Made by a program: the position numbers and the translations under genes
Shown: one piece after another, positions 26,744 to 35,921 of the stretch
How positions within the stretch are numbered: the stretch's first letter is position 1
Layout: the number at the start of each line of letters is the position of its first letter
Assembly: GCA_965263205.1 (NCBI GenBank)
Contig: CBDHHF010000032.1
Location: 248,001-312,000 of the forward strand
From: JBCCIM01 sp965263205
Lineage (GTDB): Bacteria > Bacteroidota > Rhodothermia > Rhodothermales > JAHQVL01
Length of the DNA stretch: 64,000 bases
Direction: 5' to 3'
The notes under the pieces: model-generated
Told to the model about the DNA's origin: nothing
Database searches by the model: none
Seen by the model: only the letters and a program-made list of their open reading frames with translations

Positions 26744-27220
26744 GTGGCAACTGACTCCAACACGTTCGACGCACAAAGCCCGACCTGGGTAGCACTCACG
26801 CAGGAAAAACTGGATCTCAACGAGGTGTCGTCATTTCTGTATCATCCACGCGCAGGTGGAGTGGATATCTTTGCAGGCACTACGCGACAGTGGACGGGGG
26901 CTGACGAGAAGGAGACGGTGGAGTTGAGTTATGAGTGTTACGAAGCTATGGCGCTACAAGAAATGCAAGCGCTGCTTGATCAGGCTGTTGCAAAATGGCC
27001 GGTTGTCAAAGCCTGTTTGTTGCACCGGCTTGGCGTTGTGCCTGTTGCTGAGGCGAGTGTGGTCATTGGCGTTGCGACCCCGCATCGTGGCGATGCGTTT
27101 GAGGCGTGTCGGTTTCTCATTGATCGATTGAAAATCCAGGTGCCCATTTGGAAAAAGGAGCATTACAAAAGTGGCGAGACAGAATGGGTGATGGGCAAAG
27201 GAAAACCCGAAATCGAATGA
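26744..27220 (+). CDS. moaE: Molybdopterin synthase catalytic subunit MoaE
   Basis: 158 residues. 'AGGVDIFAGTTRQWTGADEK' and 'LSYECYEAMALQEMQALLDQ' match MoaE, 'LHRLGVVPVAEASVVIGVAT' and 'HRGDAFEACRFLIDRLK' follow, and the active-site Lys region 'VPIWKKEHYKSGETEWV' is intact. The start is GTG at 26744, just after moaD. It transfers sulphur from thiocarboxylated MoaD to the pterin. The other moa/moe genes are not in the window. Confidence 0.93.
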   Translation: MATDSNTFDAQSPTWVALTQEKLDLNEVSSFLYHPRAGGVDIFAGTTRQWTGADEKETVELSYECYEAMALQEMQALLDQAVAKWPVVKACLLHRLGVVPVAEASVVIGVATPHRGDAFEACRFLIDRLKIQVPIWKKEHYKSGETEWVMGKGKPEIE

Positions 27221-27221
27221 C

Positions 27222-27251
27222 AGCGCTGGAATCGCTTCCAGCGCTTTTTTT
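27222..27251 (+). terminator. Rho-independent terminator of prx-moaD-moaE
   Basis: A perfect 10-base stem, AGCGCTGGAA / TTCCAGCGCT, with the TCGC tetraloop and seven Ts. It starts one base after the moaE stop. Confidence 0.95.
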
Positions 27252-27278
27252 GTTTTCTAAAGCTATGCAAAGCACGAC

Positions 27279-28538
27279 ATGGTAAATTGGCTTATCCATA
27301 AATCGCCTGTTTACTACGGCTGGGTCATCGCCTTTGTGGCCACGCTTGGGATGATTATGACCTCGCCCGGGCAAACCTATATCGTGTCCATCTTTATCGA
27401 GTATTTTATAGAGGAGTTGGCCATTAGCCGGAGTGTCATTAGCACCATGTACACTGGCGCAACGTTAGGTGGTAGCTTTGCGCTACCCTTTGTGGGCCGT
27501 CTGATCGACCGGCATGGTGCGCGTCGCGTTGTGCTTGTGGTTTGTGTTGCCTTTGGTACGGCATGCCTTTACCTCGGCTGGGTACAGAATGCCATCATGC
27601 TGGGTGCCGGCTTTCTGGCGATTAGATTATTGGGGCAGGGGAGTCTTGGGCTTGTGAGTATGAATGTGATCAACCAGTGGTGGATTAACCGGCGGGGGAT
27701 GCTCATGGGCATTTCCGGGATTTGCGTTTCGTTGCTGGGCCTTGGGTTATTTCCTGTAGCTGTGAACTACATCATCCAGGATATAGGTTGGCGGAGCACC
27801 TACGCATTGCTCGGCATGGTACTCATCGTCGGGATGGCTCCTCTTGGATACATATTCTTTAGAGATAAACCTGAGCAAGTTGGGCTGCTTCCAGATGGTC
27901 GTAAAGAGTTACCTGTGGAAGATGGAGAGGGAGCGTCGCTGGTACTGGAAGATAACTGGACACCTGCCGAAGCGTTCAAGACGCCTGCCTTTTGGGTAGT
28001 CGCGGGAAGTGCCGGCACCATTTCCATGTTAAGCACAGGTTTGGTCTTTCACCTGGTGAGTGTTTTTGGTGACCAGGGGCTCGATGCGAATACGGCTGCA
28101 GCGGTATTTGTGCCGCTTTCTATTACGATGGCCTGCGTCAATTTTGGCGGCGGTGTATTAGCGGATCGCGTACCCGTCAGATTACTTCTTATCACAGCAC
28201 TGGTGGCGATGGCCGGTTCGCTTTTTCTCGCATTGCATCTTGGCAGCAAAACGTTGGTGCTGGCATTTGGGATTGTGTTGGGTGCTACAAGCGGCTTTTA
28301 TCGCGTAATCATGAGTGTTTTATGGGCCAATTATTTTGGCCGACTCCACTTGGGTAGTATCATGGGAACGGCACAAACCATTGCGATTGCCGGTTCTGCG
28401 TTAGGCCCGATGCCGATTGGCATTGCACGCGATGTGCTGGGAAGTTACGATGCTGTCTTGCTGTGGAGTATGCTGGTGCCGGCGTTCTTCATTGTGGCAA
28501 ATCTGCTCACGAGCCGGCCGGAACGACGAGTAGCTTAA
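27279..28538 (+). CDS. MFS transporter (OFA/monocarboxylate-type)
   Basis: 419 residues with 12 hydrophobic helices in two six-helix halves. The inter-helix motif 'GRLIDRHGARRVVLVVCVAF' (the MFS loop 2-3 motif) and the N-terminal 'YYGWVIAFVATLGMIMTSPG' resemble the oxalate/formate antiporter and monocarboxylate porter group. The central cytoplasmic loop contains an acidic stretch ('VEDGEGASLVLED'). The substrate is unknown. It is separated from moaE by the terminator, so it is a new transcription unit. Confidence 0.88.
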   Translation: MVNWLIHKSPVYYGWVIAFVATLGMIMTSPGQTYIVSIFIEYFIEELAISRSVISTMYTGATLGGSFALPFVGRLIDRHGARRVVLVVCVAFGTACLYLGWVQNAIMLGAGFLAIRLLGQGSLGLVSMNVINQWWINRRGMLMGISGICVSLLGLGLFPVAVNYIIQDIGWRSTYALLGMVLIVGMAPLGYIFFRDKPEQVGLLPDGRKELPVEDGEGASLVLEDNWTPAEAFKTPAFWVVAGSAGTISMLSTGLVFHLVSVFGDQGLDANTAAAVFVPLSITMACVNFGGGVLADRVPVRLLLITALVAMAGSLFLALHLGSKTLVLAFGIVLGATSGFYRVIMSVLWANYFGRLHLGSIMGTAQTIAIAGSALGPMPIGIARDVLGSYDAVLLWSMLVPAFFIVANLLTSRPERRVA

Positions 28539-28588
28539 AAAAATCGTCCCATTGCCGATACTGTCAAGTGTATCTTTTGAGGTGTCTG

Positions 28589-29056
28589 ATGGAGATGGTA
28601 AAAGTCCTGTTTGTCTGTGCCGGACCCGGCGTTCGTGCGAGGATTGCTGAGGCTTATCTGGGCACTGTTCCCGGTGTAGAAGCATACAGTGCGCAATTCG
28701 AAGATCGCGTTGGTAGGATTCCCCCGTTTATCACTTCGTTGATGTCGGATGTGCCGGTTGAGCTAAAACCAGACTTTCCAGTAACCGTTTTTGAGCGCTT
28801 TAATAACAAAGAGCGTTTTGACTATGTCATAACTATGTGCCATGCGAGCGCAAAGGTTATTTGTCCCGTTTTCCGCGTGAATATCGATCAGCTTTACCAA
28901 AAGGAAGCGGCACGCCTTTCCTGGTCCATTCGAGATTTTCGATCTATTCAAGCTGGTAGCCCCGAGGAGCGCAGAGTGCAGGCGCGTATTATAAGAGATG
29001 AAATACAGCAAAATGTAGAGACATTTGCTAGAGCGCTAACTGCACAAAGTCAGTAA
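28589..29056 (+). CDS. Low-molecular-weight phosphatase/arsenate reductase-like protein
   Basis: About 155 residues from the ATG at 28589. The frame runs upstream inside the MFS gene, but the domain begins with 'VKVLFVCAGPGVRARIAEAY', a C-x5-R loop like those of LMW-PTP/ArsC proteins (usually CxGNxxRS). The loop here is CAGPGVR, so the Asn-Ser pair is missing. 'VITMCHASAKVICPVF' with two Cys and 'SWSIRDFRSIQAGSPEERR' match the ArsC-thioredoxin-type layout (the family D-P motif here reads 'IRDFR'). It could be a thiol-redox reductase or a non-catalytic relative. Confidence 0.75.
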   Translation: MEMVKVLFVCAGPGVRARIAEAYLGTVPGVEAYSAQFEDRVGRIPPFITSLMSDVPVELKPDFPVTVFERFNNKERFDYVITMCHASAKVICPVFRVNIDQLYQKEAARLSWSIRDFRSIQAGSPEERRVQARIIRDEIQQNVETFARALTAQSQ

Positions 29057-29092
29057 GCTATACCGTCTGCGTGCCGTATCAATGTGGAGCAG

Positions 29093-29716
29093 TTATCTTT
29101 TGGTTTGCTTCGTCGCAGTAGTACCTTTTTTCTGTTCGCGAGTTTTGGATATGGCGTTCGGTTTTGGTTTGGCGTCAGGCCCTGCTTGCCAGAACGCAAT
29201 GTTGCCTTTGCTGTCCAGTACAGAAATCCCTTCTCCGCGTTGGAGTTCACCAACCAGGTAGTGGAATGCATCATGGGATGAGAAGGCAGAGCTTACGTAC
29301 CAAATGGATTTGCTGAGTGGTGCCCAGATACCGAGATGCATCAATCGTTCAAAAAAGGCTTGCCGACCTTGCCCACTGCCATCCAGCTTGAAAGACACAA
29401 ACAGGTTGTTTTGGTAGTTCCAGTAGGTATTGATAAGGTCTGCCATCGGCTGCTGCAGGTGCCATTTGGCGCTTCCATTGGCGGGGTCGAGTAACATCAA
29501 CGCAGCACTGCTGTCAATTCGCCGATCCACCATGCTGGCATTTATTTGTTTAAAAGCTTCATCTGAAGCGAAGCGCGTATTGATTTTCCAGAAAGAAGCA
29601 CCAATTTTCTGTGTTGTCCCCAGTTCACCGATCACAGGTGAAACCACGGCAAATCCTGGCTCAGACTCTTGGATACCGAGCGCAAGGTACAGGCAATGCG
29701 ATGCTTTTTTCTTCAT
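29093..29716 (-). CDS. Conserved-looking protein of unknown function
   Basis: 207 residues. There is no signal peptide beyond a short basic start ('MKKKASHCLYLALGIQE'). The body is a mixed alpha/beta region ('INASMVDRRIDSSAALMLLD', 'NNLFVSFKLDGSGQGRQAFF') ending in a Lys/Arg-rich tail ('EQKKGTTATKQTKR') that may contact nucleic acid or be disordered. I recognise no family. It is convergent with the ArsC-like gene and divergent from infA. Confidence 0.55.
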   Translation of the reverse strand: MKKKASHCLYLALGIQESEPGFAVVSPVIGELGTTQKIGASFWKINTRFASDEAFKQINASMVDRRIDSSAALMLLDPANGSAKWHLQQPMADLINTYWNYQNNLFVSFKLDGSGQGRQAFFERLMHLGIWAPLSKSIWYVSSAFSSHDAFHYLVGELQRGEGISVLDSKGNIAFWQAGPDAKPKPNAISKTREQKKGTTATKQTKR

Positions 29717-30050
29717 AGATATAGACGTGGTTTGGGGTGAAGCTGCTATACTATTAAACTAAAAATCCGCGTCAATTTTTGCGTCAATCCTGTGAAAGAA
29801 ATGGAACGATTTGATGAAGCATTTGAGGGGATATATGTGTCAAATTCAAACAGGCTTTCCGGGTCAGAGCATCAGATAATCCCATGTTAATGCCAAATTG
29901 GCAGATTTTGAATCAAGATTGCATCATTAGGCATAACTTTTGGATTATATTGAACATGGGCATGATTCCTGCGTTAATCTGCCTTGTTCATAAAGAAATG
30001 GGTGCACGAACCGCATTCATTTCATTCAGTACTTTCAATTTACACTATAT
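29717..30050. other. Intergenic region upstream of infA
   Basis: About 335 AT-rich bases that must hold the infA promoter and that of the minus-strand gene. A short plus-strand open frame at 29884-30123 overlaps infA in another frame and has no family features. No RNA gene is seen. Confidence 0.45.
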
Positions 30051-30272
30051 ATGGCTAAACAAGAACCAATCAAGCAGCAAGGTGTCGTCACTGAGGCGCT
30101 GCCTAACACACAGTTTCGCGTAAAACTCGACAATGGTCACGTAATTCTAGGACTGCTGTCAGGGAAGATGCGCAAGTTTTTTATCCGCATTTTGCCAGGT
30201 GACCGTGTCGACGTAGAAATGTCTCCATACGACCTGACCAAAGGCCGCATCGTTTACCGTTACAAAGGGTAA
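30051..30272 (+). CDS. infA: Translation initiation factor IF-1
   Basis: 73 residues, a single OB-fold. 'QGVVTEALPNTQFRVKLDNG', 'LSGKMRKFFIRILPGDRVDV' and the end 'DLTKGRIVYRYKG' are the standard IF-1 blocks. IF-1 binds the ribosomal A site during initiation. In many bacteria infA lies in the ribosomal protein operon. Here it is isolated, beside an ABC permease, with its own promoter. The family usually begins MAKEE/MAKQE, matching this start. Confidence 0.97.
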   Translation: MAKQEPIKQQGVVTEALPNTQFRVKLDNGHVILGLLSGKMRKFFIRILPGDRVDVEMSPYDLTKGRIVYRYKG

Positions 30273-30295
30273 CTGCGCCACATATTCCAGCCGAA

Positions 30296-31528
30296 TTACT
30301 CGTGTCGGATGGCTTCGACAGGGGAGAGGTTGGCTGCGCGCCAGGCAGGATAAGTTCCAAACCCAATGCCCACCACAATGGCGACCACAAAGATCACCAC
30401 CAGTGAGCTTGTGGAAAATGCCAGTTCAAATGGGACATCCGCCATACTTTTGATGATAGGGATGGCTACAACGAGTGTTGCCAGTCCGAGGAGTAATCCG
30501 AATACGCTGCCGACAAGCGAGATGGTCACGGATTCGGTAAGAAACTGAAAGACGATGTCTTTCTTCTGAGCGCCGGTGGCCTTTCTGATGCCGATCTCTC
30601 GTGTGCGCTCTGTAATTGCAATCAAGAGCACGTTCATTACACCAATTCCACCTACGAGCACCGATATGCCGGTGATGAAGCCCATCACCAATTTGAAGAC
30701 GCGGATGCCCTTCCTGACTTGCTCAACACGCATTTTGTTGGTGGCAATGGCAAAGCCCTCGCTTCCCGACGCTACGTTGTTATCCAGCCAATTGGTGATC
30801 TGAGCCTCAAGCAGTGGTACCTGGGCCACGTCGCGTGCGCGCACCAGAAGCCGGCTTGGTGCATCCACCTCCAATGCGTTAACCCAGTAGTCGTGTGCAC
30901 CCAACACGAATGGGTCTCCGTCTACAGCTCCTTTGATGATGCCGATCACCTCAGCTTCTCGCTCATCAATCAGCACCTTCATGCCTATCGCACGATCTGC
31001 ATGCTCAGGAGAACGTGTCAAGCGTGCTGCCACACTGTGTGCTACAACCACAACCGGATCCTCTGCATCCATGTCGGCTTGTGTAAAAGCACGTCCAGCT
31101 TCTATTTCGTGCTGGTAAACTTTGAATGCGGTTGGCAGGGTAGCCTCCAGGTAAATCCCAGACTTCAGTGTGTCGTCTGGCAATTTGATGCGCGCATTGA
31201 TCGGGTTGCTTAGCGTCAGATCTGCCTCGTTTTCCATGATGCCGGCAATTGCATGTGCGTCTTGCACGCGCAAATGGGGGATGGATTCGCGATCGAGGTA
31301 CACGCCATCCACCCGCTCTTTTGTGCGAGAGGAAACAGAGATACCTTCCAGGCTCGTTGTGGTAGAGATCTGATTGCGCGCGTATTTTTCGAGTCCATCC
31401 CCGAGCGACAATATGGCGACCAGTGCAGCTACGCCTACAACCAGTCCGATGGTGGATAAAAATGTATGTAAGGGATTGGCGCGAAGTGTCTGGAAGGCGA
31501 TGTTGGCAATCAGTAAAATCCGTCGCAT
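30296..31528 (-). CDS. MacB/FtsX-type ABC transporter permease
   Basis: 410 residues. There is one N-terminal helix ('HTFLSTIGLVVGVAALVAIL'), a periplasmic MacB_PCD domain (about 50-270), and three C-terminal helices with the FtsX signature 'RTREIGIRKATGAQKKDI', ending 'AANLSPVEAIRHE'. Such permeases work with a MacB-like ATPase in export of peptides or lipoproteins or in mechanotransmission. No ATPase gene is adjacent. It is convergent with infA. Confidence 0.88.
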   Translation of the reverse strand: MRRILLIANIAFQTLRANPLHTFLSTIGLVVGVAALVAILSLGDGLEKYARNQISTTTSLEGISVSSRTKERVDGVYLDRESIPHLRVQDAHAIAGIMENEADLTLSNPINARIKLPDDTLKSGIYLEATLPTAFKVYQHEIEAGRAFTQADMDAEDPVVVVAHSVAARLTRSPEHADRAIGMKVLIDEREAEVIGIIKGAVDGDPFVLGAHDYWVNALEVDAPSRLLVRARDVAQVPLLEAQITNWLDNNVASGSEGFAIATNKMRVEQVRKGIRVFKLVMGFITGISVLVGGIGVMNVLLIAITERTREIGIRKATGAQKKDIVFQFLTESVTISLVGSVFGLLLGLATLVVAIPIIKSMADVPFELAFSTSSLVVIFVVAIVVGIGFGTYPAWRAANLSPVEAIRHE

Positions 31529-31695
31529 CAGGGTAAGAAAGGGCTGGAATTGGCTATTGCTATTTTGTGATTTTTCCTGCTACGTAGGTTGTCCCGTTAA
31601 GTTGAGCGCGGTGGAATGTATCTGAAAGAAAAGCTATAGTACTTCCGTTATTGCAATGTGTTGGTGTTCCGCCTGTCCATGACGGGGCCTGTTAT

Positions 31696-32658
31696 TCAGT
31701 TGACCAGCTTAGTCAGCACGCTTTCCATACGTCCCAGCGGATCTTTGCTTGTATCCGGAGTAAACGCTTCTCCGGTGACTTTTTCATACAACTCAATGTA
31801 CCTGCTCGCAATGTCGACGCGAAACGCATCAGGCAAGTCGGGGAGAACCTGACCTTCTTTTCCTTGAAATCCATGATCCATTAACCACTCGCGCACAAAC
31901 TCTTTGGATAGCTGGCGTTGTGGTTGGTCAGCTGCCAGTAATTCTTCGTAGGTGTTGGCATAGAAGTAGCGCGAGGAGTCGGGGGTATGGACTTCATCGA
32001 TCAGGCAGATGGCTCCGTTGCTGTCGCGACCAAACTCATACTTCGTATCCACCAGTATAAGGCCGCGTGCCTTGGCCATCTCTGAGCCTCGTGCAAACAA
32101 CGCAAGCGAAATGCGCTCGAGTTCATTAAATGTGGCTTCGTCGAGCAATCCCCGCGCAAGGATCTCTTCGCGCGAGATATCTTCGTCGTGTCCTTCTTCT
32201 GCTTTTGTTGCGGGAGTCAGTATGGGTGTAGGAAAGGCACTATTTTGCCGTAAGCCATCAGGCATGGCTTTTCCGCACAGCATGCGTTTGCCGGCTTTGT
32301 ATTCACGCCAGGCATGGCCAGCAAGGTAGCCGCGTACCACAAACTCGATAGGAAATGGCTTGCACAAGCGCGCAAGCGTCACATTGGCATCGAGAACGTC
32401 AATGATGTGGTTTTGGACAATGTCGCGCGTGTGTTCAAAGAAGTAAGCCGCTAGCCGATTTAGCACCTGACCCTTGAAAGGAATGGTTTGTCGGAGGATG
32501 TGATCAAACGCAGAAATCCGGTCCGAGGCTACGAGAATTAGCCGCTCTGGCTGCTGGTAGGTGTCGCGTACTTTGCCGCGGTAGAGGTTGCCTGCGAACG
32601 TAAAATTAGTGGACTCGATCGTGTGATCGAGTTGAGCTTCTACAAGCGTGCGGTCCAT
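31696..32658 (-). CDS. purC: Phosphoribosylaminoimidazole-succinocarboxamide synthase
   Basis: 320 residues, the long PurC form found in Bacteroidota and eukaryotes. 'LYRGKVRDTYQQPERLILVA' followed by 'DRISAFDHIL' is the SAICAR synthase N-terminal signature. 'PIEFVVRGYLAGHAWREYKA' and 'LILVDTKYEFGRD' with 'LIDEVHTPDSSRY' are the second and third. It ligates aspartate to CAIR in purine synthesis (step 7). The lacI-type gene lies 38 bases upstream on the same strand. Confidence 0.97.
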   Translation of the reverse strand: MDRTLVEAQLDHTIESTNFTFAGNLYRGKVRDTYQQPERLILVASDRISAFDHILRQTIPFKGQVLNRLAAYFFEHTRDIVQNHIIDVLDANVTLARLCKPFPIEFVVRGYLAGHAWREYKAGKRMLCGKAMPDGLRQNSAFPTPILTPATKAEEGHDEDISREEILARGLLDEATFNELERISLALFARGSEMAKARGLILVDTKYEFGRDSNGAICLIDEVHTPDSSRYFYANTYEELLAADQPQRQLSKEFVREWLMDHGFQGKEGQVLPDLPDAFRVDIASRYIELYEKVTGEAFTPDTSKDPLGRMESVLTKLVN

Positions 32659-32696
32659 TCGCTACAATTCAGGTGTTGATTCAGAAGTCTTCAGGG

Positions 32697-33735
32697 TTAT
32701 CCCCGTTTCAACAGGCTGGATCGCCTGATCTGAAGTTCTGGTACAATAAGCGTGCTTTGCGGTGGCTCTTGCCTGACTTTACTAGAGAGCCGGCTAATCA
32801 TGACGTCCGTCGCTTTGTGGCCTATTTCCTGTAGCTTCAGGTCAACCGAGGAGAGCCCAATATAACGACTTGTTTTGATATCACCATATCCGACAACAGC
32901 CATATCTTCTGGAACGACCATGCAAACCGGCGTTACGCACAGCGCTCCATGCCCCAATACCTTGCGCATCGCTCAAGGCAAGCACTGCCGTCACTTTTTC
33001 GTCGAGTGCCATCAATGCTTCCATGGCTTCATAGCCGGACTCTTCGCTGATGCCGGCATGTTTCTCTGTAACACCTTGCTGAACAAACGAAGGGTTCACT
33101 TTCAAGCCGGCTGCTTCCATAGCTTCGCTGTAGTACCCGCTTGCCCGTTTCTCCAGCACCTGATCAGGATCAAACTGCGACATTATCAGGCCAATATTGG
33201 TGTGGCCCTGTTCGATGAGGTGGTTCGTGGCCAGTTTCGCGCCGGCTGCTTCATCCCAATAGTAGCAGTCAAATTGCTCGTAATTCTCACCCAGAAGAAT
33301 TACAGGGGCCCGCAACGTAACAAGCTCTTCTACCAGTTCATCATCCACATGCAAAACCAGAATGAGGCCTTCCACTGCGCCACGCCGCAGAAAGTCCAGT
33401 AACTTCGTTTTGGGGTCTTCCGAGCCCAGGTCAAAGAGAATCAAATCCAGTTCTTCTTCTCGTATCCTGCTGCGAACACCTTTTAACACGCTGTTGTGGT
33501 ATGGCGTGGTAAAGGATGGAAGCGCAATAACCAGTGAATCAGACTGTTTCTGTGCGAGGATTTTTGCCGTTCTGTGGGGACGAAACTGGAGCTCTGAAAT
33601 GGCCCGCAGCACCTTGTCCCTTGTGGCGTCTGAAACGTCGTTGGACTTGTTCAGAACTCTTGAAACAGTAGAGATGGCTACACCGGCACGTGCAGCAACA
33701 TCGTAGATGGTGGTTTTGCCTTTGTTATAGGACAT
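32697..33735 (-). pseudogene. LacI-family transcriptional regulator, frameshifted
   Basis: The first frame (32881-33735) has the LacI headpiece 'TTIYDVAARAGVAISTVSRV' and 'LNKSNDVSDATRDKVLRAI' and most of the sugar-binding domain ('GLILVLHVDDELVEELVTLR'). The second (32697-32969) supplies 'VPEDMAVVGYGDIKTSRYIG' and the C-terminal lobe. They should join after 'RNAGLH' near 32916-32920, where one extra G is the simplest explanation. It is divergent from the ABC/RibD operon at 34053, which it may regulate. The effector is unknown. Confidence 0.88.
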
Positions 33736-34052
33736 ATAAAGCTGGTACGCGCTTTTTGGGGATAACTGGTTGCTTACAGCAAAAAGCTATATACGTTCAA
33801 AATTAATAACGGATCTAATTATGATAAATACAAATTATTAAGGAGTTATGTCGAACATGCGTAAGAAATTAATTTTTAGTAATGACTTGGAATGACAAGT
33901 TTAAGGATTGCTGTGGCGAGGGATGGTCGTCCATTTACACCCATTGATCGTTATGGGACGCGCAAGTATTGAAAAAGCTGCGATTGTTGTTTTGCGGTCT
34001 TATCTTGTGCGCAATCTGAGGCAGTATTGTAAGAGACCAGTAAAGGGGAACT
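33736..34052. other. Divergent regulatory region, lacI / ABC-RibD operon
   Basis: About 315 bases, AT-rich (around 33790-33890), between the LacI-type regulator and the operon starting at 34053. It should contain both promoters and any operator. I see no perfect palindrome of the TGCAAACGTTTGCA kind here. AGGGG lies upstream of the ATG at 34053. Confidence 0.5.
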
Positions 34053-35160
34053 ATGGCAAATGTAAGACTTGATAACGTGCGCAAAGTCTACGACCCGGAT
34101 GTTGTTGCCGTTGAAGGCGCTTCATTTGAGATCGAAGATGGTGAGTTTGTTGTACTTGTAGGTCCTTCCGGTTGTGGGAAAAGTACGACATTGCGGATGA
34201 TAGCCGGCCTGGAAAGTATTTCAGGTGGATCGCTATTTATCGAGAATAGCAAGGTTAACGATCTCCCGCCCAAGGATCGGGATATTGCGATGGTATTCCA
34301 GAACTATGCGCTTTACCCGCACATGACGGTCAGGGATAATATGGCGTTCGGGCTTAAGCTGCGAAAGTACGATAAACAGGAAATCAAAACCCGGGTAGAG
34401 CAGGCTGCAGAGGTGCTCGGGATTACACCCATCCTTGGACCGTAAACCCAAACAATTGTCGGGCGGTCAGCGCCAGCGTGTAGCTGTTGGCCGTGCTATT
34501 GTGCGCAAACCCAAGGTATTCTTGTTCGATGAACCACTTTCCAACCTGGATGCGAAGCTGCGCGTGCAAATGCGGACGGAAATTTCCAAACTACACCAGC
34601 GACTCGAATCAACCATGGTTTACGTGACTCACGACCAGGTTGAGGCCATGACGATGGGGGACAGGATTGTGGTAATGAAAGATGGGGTGATTCAGCAGAT
34701 CGACTCTCCGCTTAATCTGTACGATCATCCTGCAAACCAGTTTGTAGCCGGCTTTATCGGAAGTCCCTCTATGAATTTCCTTGCTGGCCACGTCGATGAA
34801 GCCAACGGTCTTCGCTTTGCAGAATCTGGCGGTGGTGTAGAATTATCGGTGCCGGATAGTCATACCGAGCTGCTGAAGGATTATGTAGGGAAAGAAGTGG
34901 TAATGGGTATTAGACCAGAAGCGCTCTATGTATCCGGTGATCCCGCCATGACCACCCCCGGGATTCCCGTGTCGTTGAAGCTTGATGTGTTGGAGCCGAT
35001 GGGCAATGAAATCATCGTTTATGCACATACAGGTGCTAACGATGTCGTCGCACGTGTTTCTCCCCAGGCACTCCCCGAGCCAGGTGAAACAGTAGCGTTG
35101 ACCATGGACACAAGTAAACTCCACTTTTTTGACCATGTTACAGGGAATGCCATTCGGTAG
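34053..35160 (+). pseudogene. ugpC: MalK/UgpC/MsmK-type ABC transporter ATPase, frameshifted
   Basis: The first frame (34053-34445) has 'VRKVYDPDVVAVEGASFEIE', Walker A 'GPSGCGKST' and the Q-loop 'AMVFQNYALYPHMTV'. The second (34435-35160) has the signature 'KQLSGGQRQRVAVGRAIVRK', Walker B 'LFDEPLSNLDA', H-loop 'YVTHDQVEAMTMGD' and a TOBE domain ('MGIRPEALYVSGDP'). The expected join is '...GITPIL-DRKPKQLSGG'; removing one G at 34437-34438 restores it. The family energises uptake of sugars or glycerol-3-phosphate, and the permeases would be elsewhere. The RibD-like gene begins 5 bases downstream, so this ATPase heads the operon. Confidence 0.9.
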
Positions 35161-35165
35161 ATAAT

Positions 35166-35921
35166 GTGTCGCTAAGCAAAGTATCGTTGCATAATCGTTC
35201 GCAAGTACTGGAAGCATTATGCCGGCGTGCAGCGGCATACTACGATCGAGAGGGGATTCCTTTTGTCACCGTGACTTACGCCCAGAGCCTTGATGGATCC
35301 ATTGCTGGACTGCAGGGTGAACCTGTGGCCATCAGTTGTGAAGAATCGCTTGTCTACACGCACGCGCTCAGGGCTTGTCACGACGCCATTCTCGTGGGGG
35401 TAGAGACCGTTTTATCTGATGACCCGGCGCTGTCGACGCGTCTTGTAGAAGGAGAAAGTCCTCGTCCCATCGTTCTCGATTCTATGCTGCGTATACCCGA
35501 TAACGCCAGACTACTTGCAGCTGACAATTCTGTGCGCCCTGTCATTTTTGCAACGGATCAAAGCGCGCCCGAACGCCAGGCTTTGCTGCGAGAAAAAAAT
35601 GTTTGTGTTAAGATCTTGCCGGCTGATCCTTATGGTTGGCTCGCTTTGCCTGATGTATTGGACTGCCTCGGAGGTATGGGTGTAAAAAGTTTGATGGTAG
35701 AAGGTGGTGGAAAGGTGATTACAAGTTTTATTCAAAAGCAGGCTGTAAATCATCTCATCGTAACATTATCGATGAAGATGATTGGTGGCCGTACGGTGTT
35801 GAACCCCGGCCAATTGACAAACGGTATGCGCGGTACGTTGCCGATGGAATTGGCTCTGACTGACGTGCACTGGGAAGGTGCAGACATCATTTTGCACGGA
35901 GATCCTGTATGGGAGGACTAA
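35166..35921 (+). CDS. RibD C-terminal-type reductase
   Basis: 251 residues, a single dihydrofolate-reductase-like RibD_C domain. 'FVTVTYAQSLDGSIAGLQGE' is the signature start, 'HDAILVGVETVLSDDPALST' the NADPH-binding loop, and 'VKSLMVEGGGKVITSFIQKQ' the conserved EGG motif. No deaminase domain is present, so it is a stand-alone reductase rather than riboflavin RibD. These enzymes reduce a ribose-linked pyrimidine or pterin precursor to the ribityl form. It overlaps the next gene by 13 bases and follows the ABC ATPase closely (GTG start). Confidence 0.88.
   Translation: MSLSKVSLHNRSQVLEALCRRAAAYYDREGIPFVTVTYAQSLDGSIAGLQGEPVAISCEESLVYTHALRACHDAILVGVETVLSDDPALSTRLVEGESPRPIVLDSMLRIPDNARLLAADNSVRPVIFATDQSAPERQALLREKNVCVKILPADPYGWLALPDVLDCLGGMGVKSLMVEGGGKVITSFIQKQAVNHLIVTLSMKMIGGRTVLNPGQLTNGMRGTLPMELALTDVHWEGADIILHGDPVWED

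Noticed and set aside
30719..31213. 164-residue plus-strand open frame
   Set aside because: Antisense to the MacB-like permease, Cys/His-rich without spacing of a metal motif.
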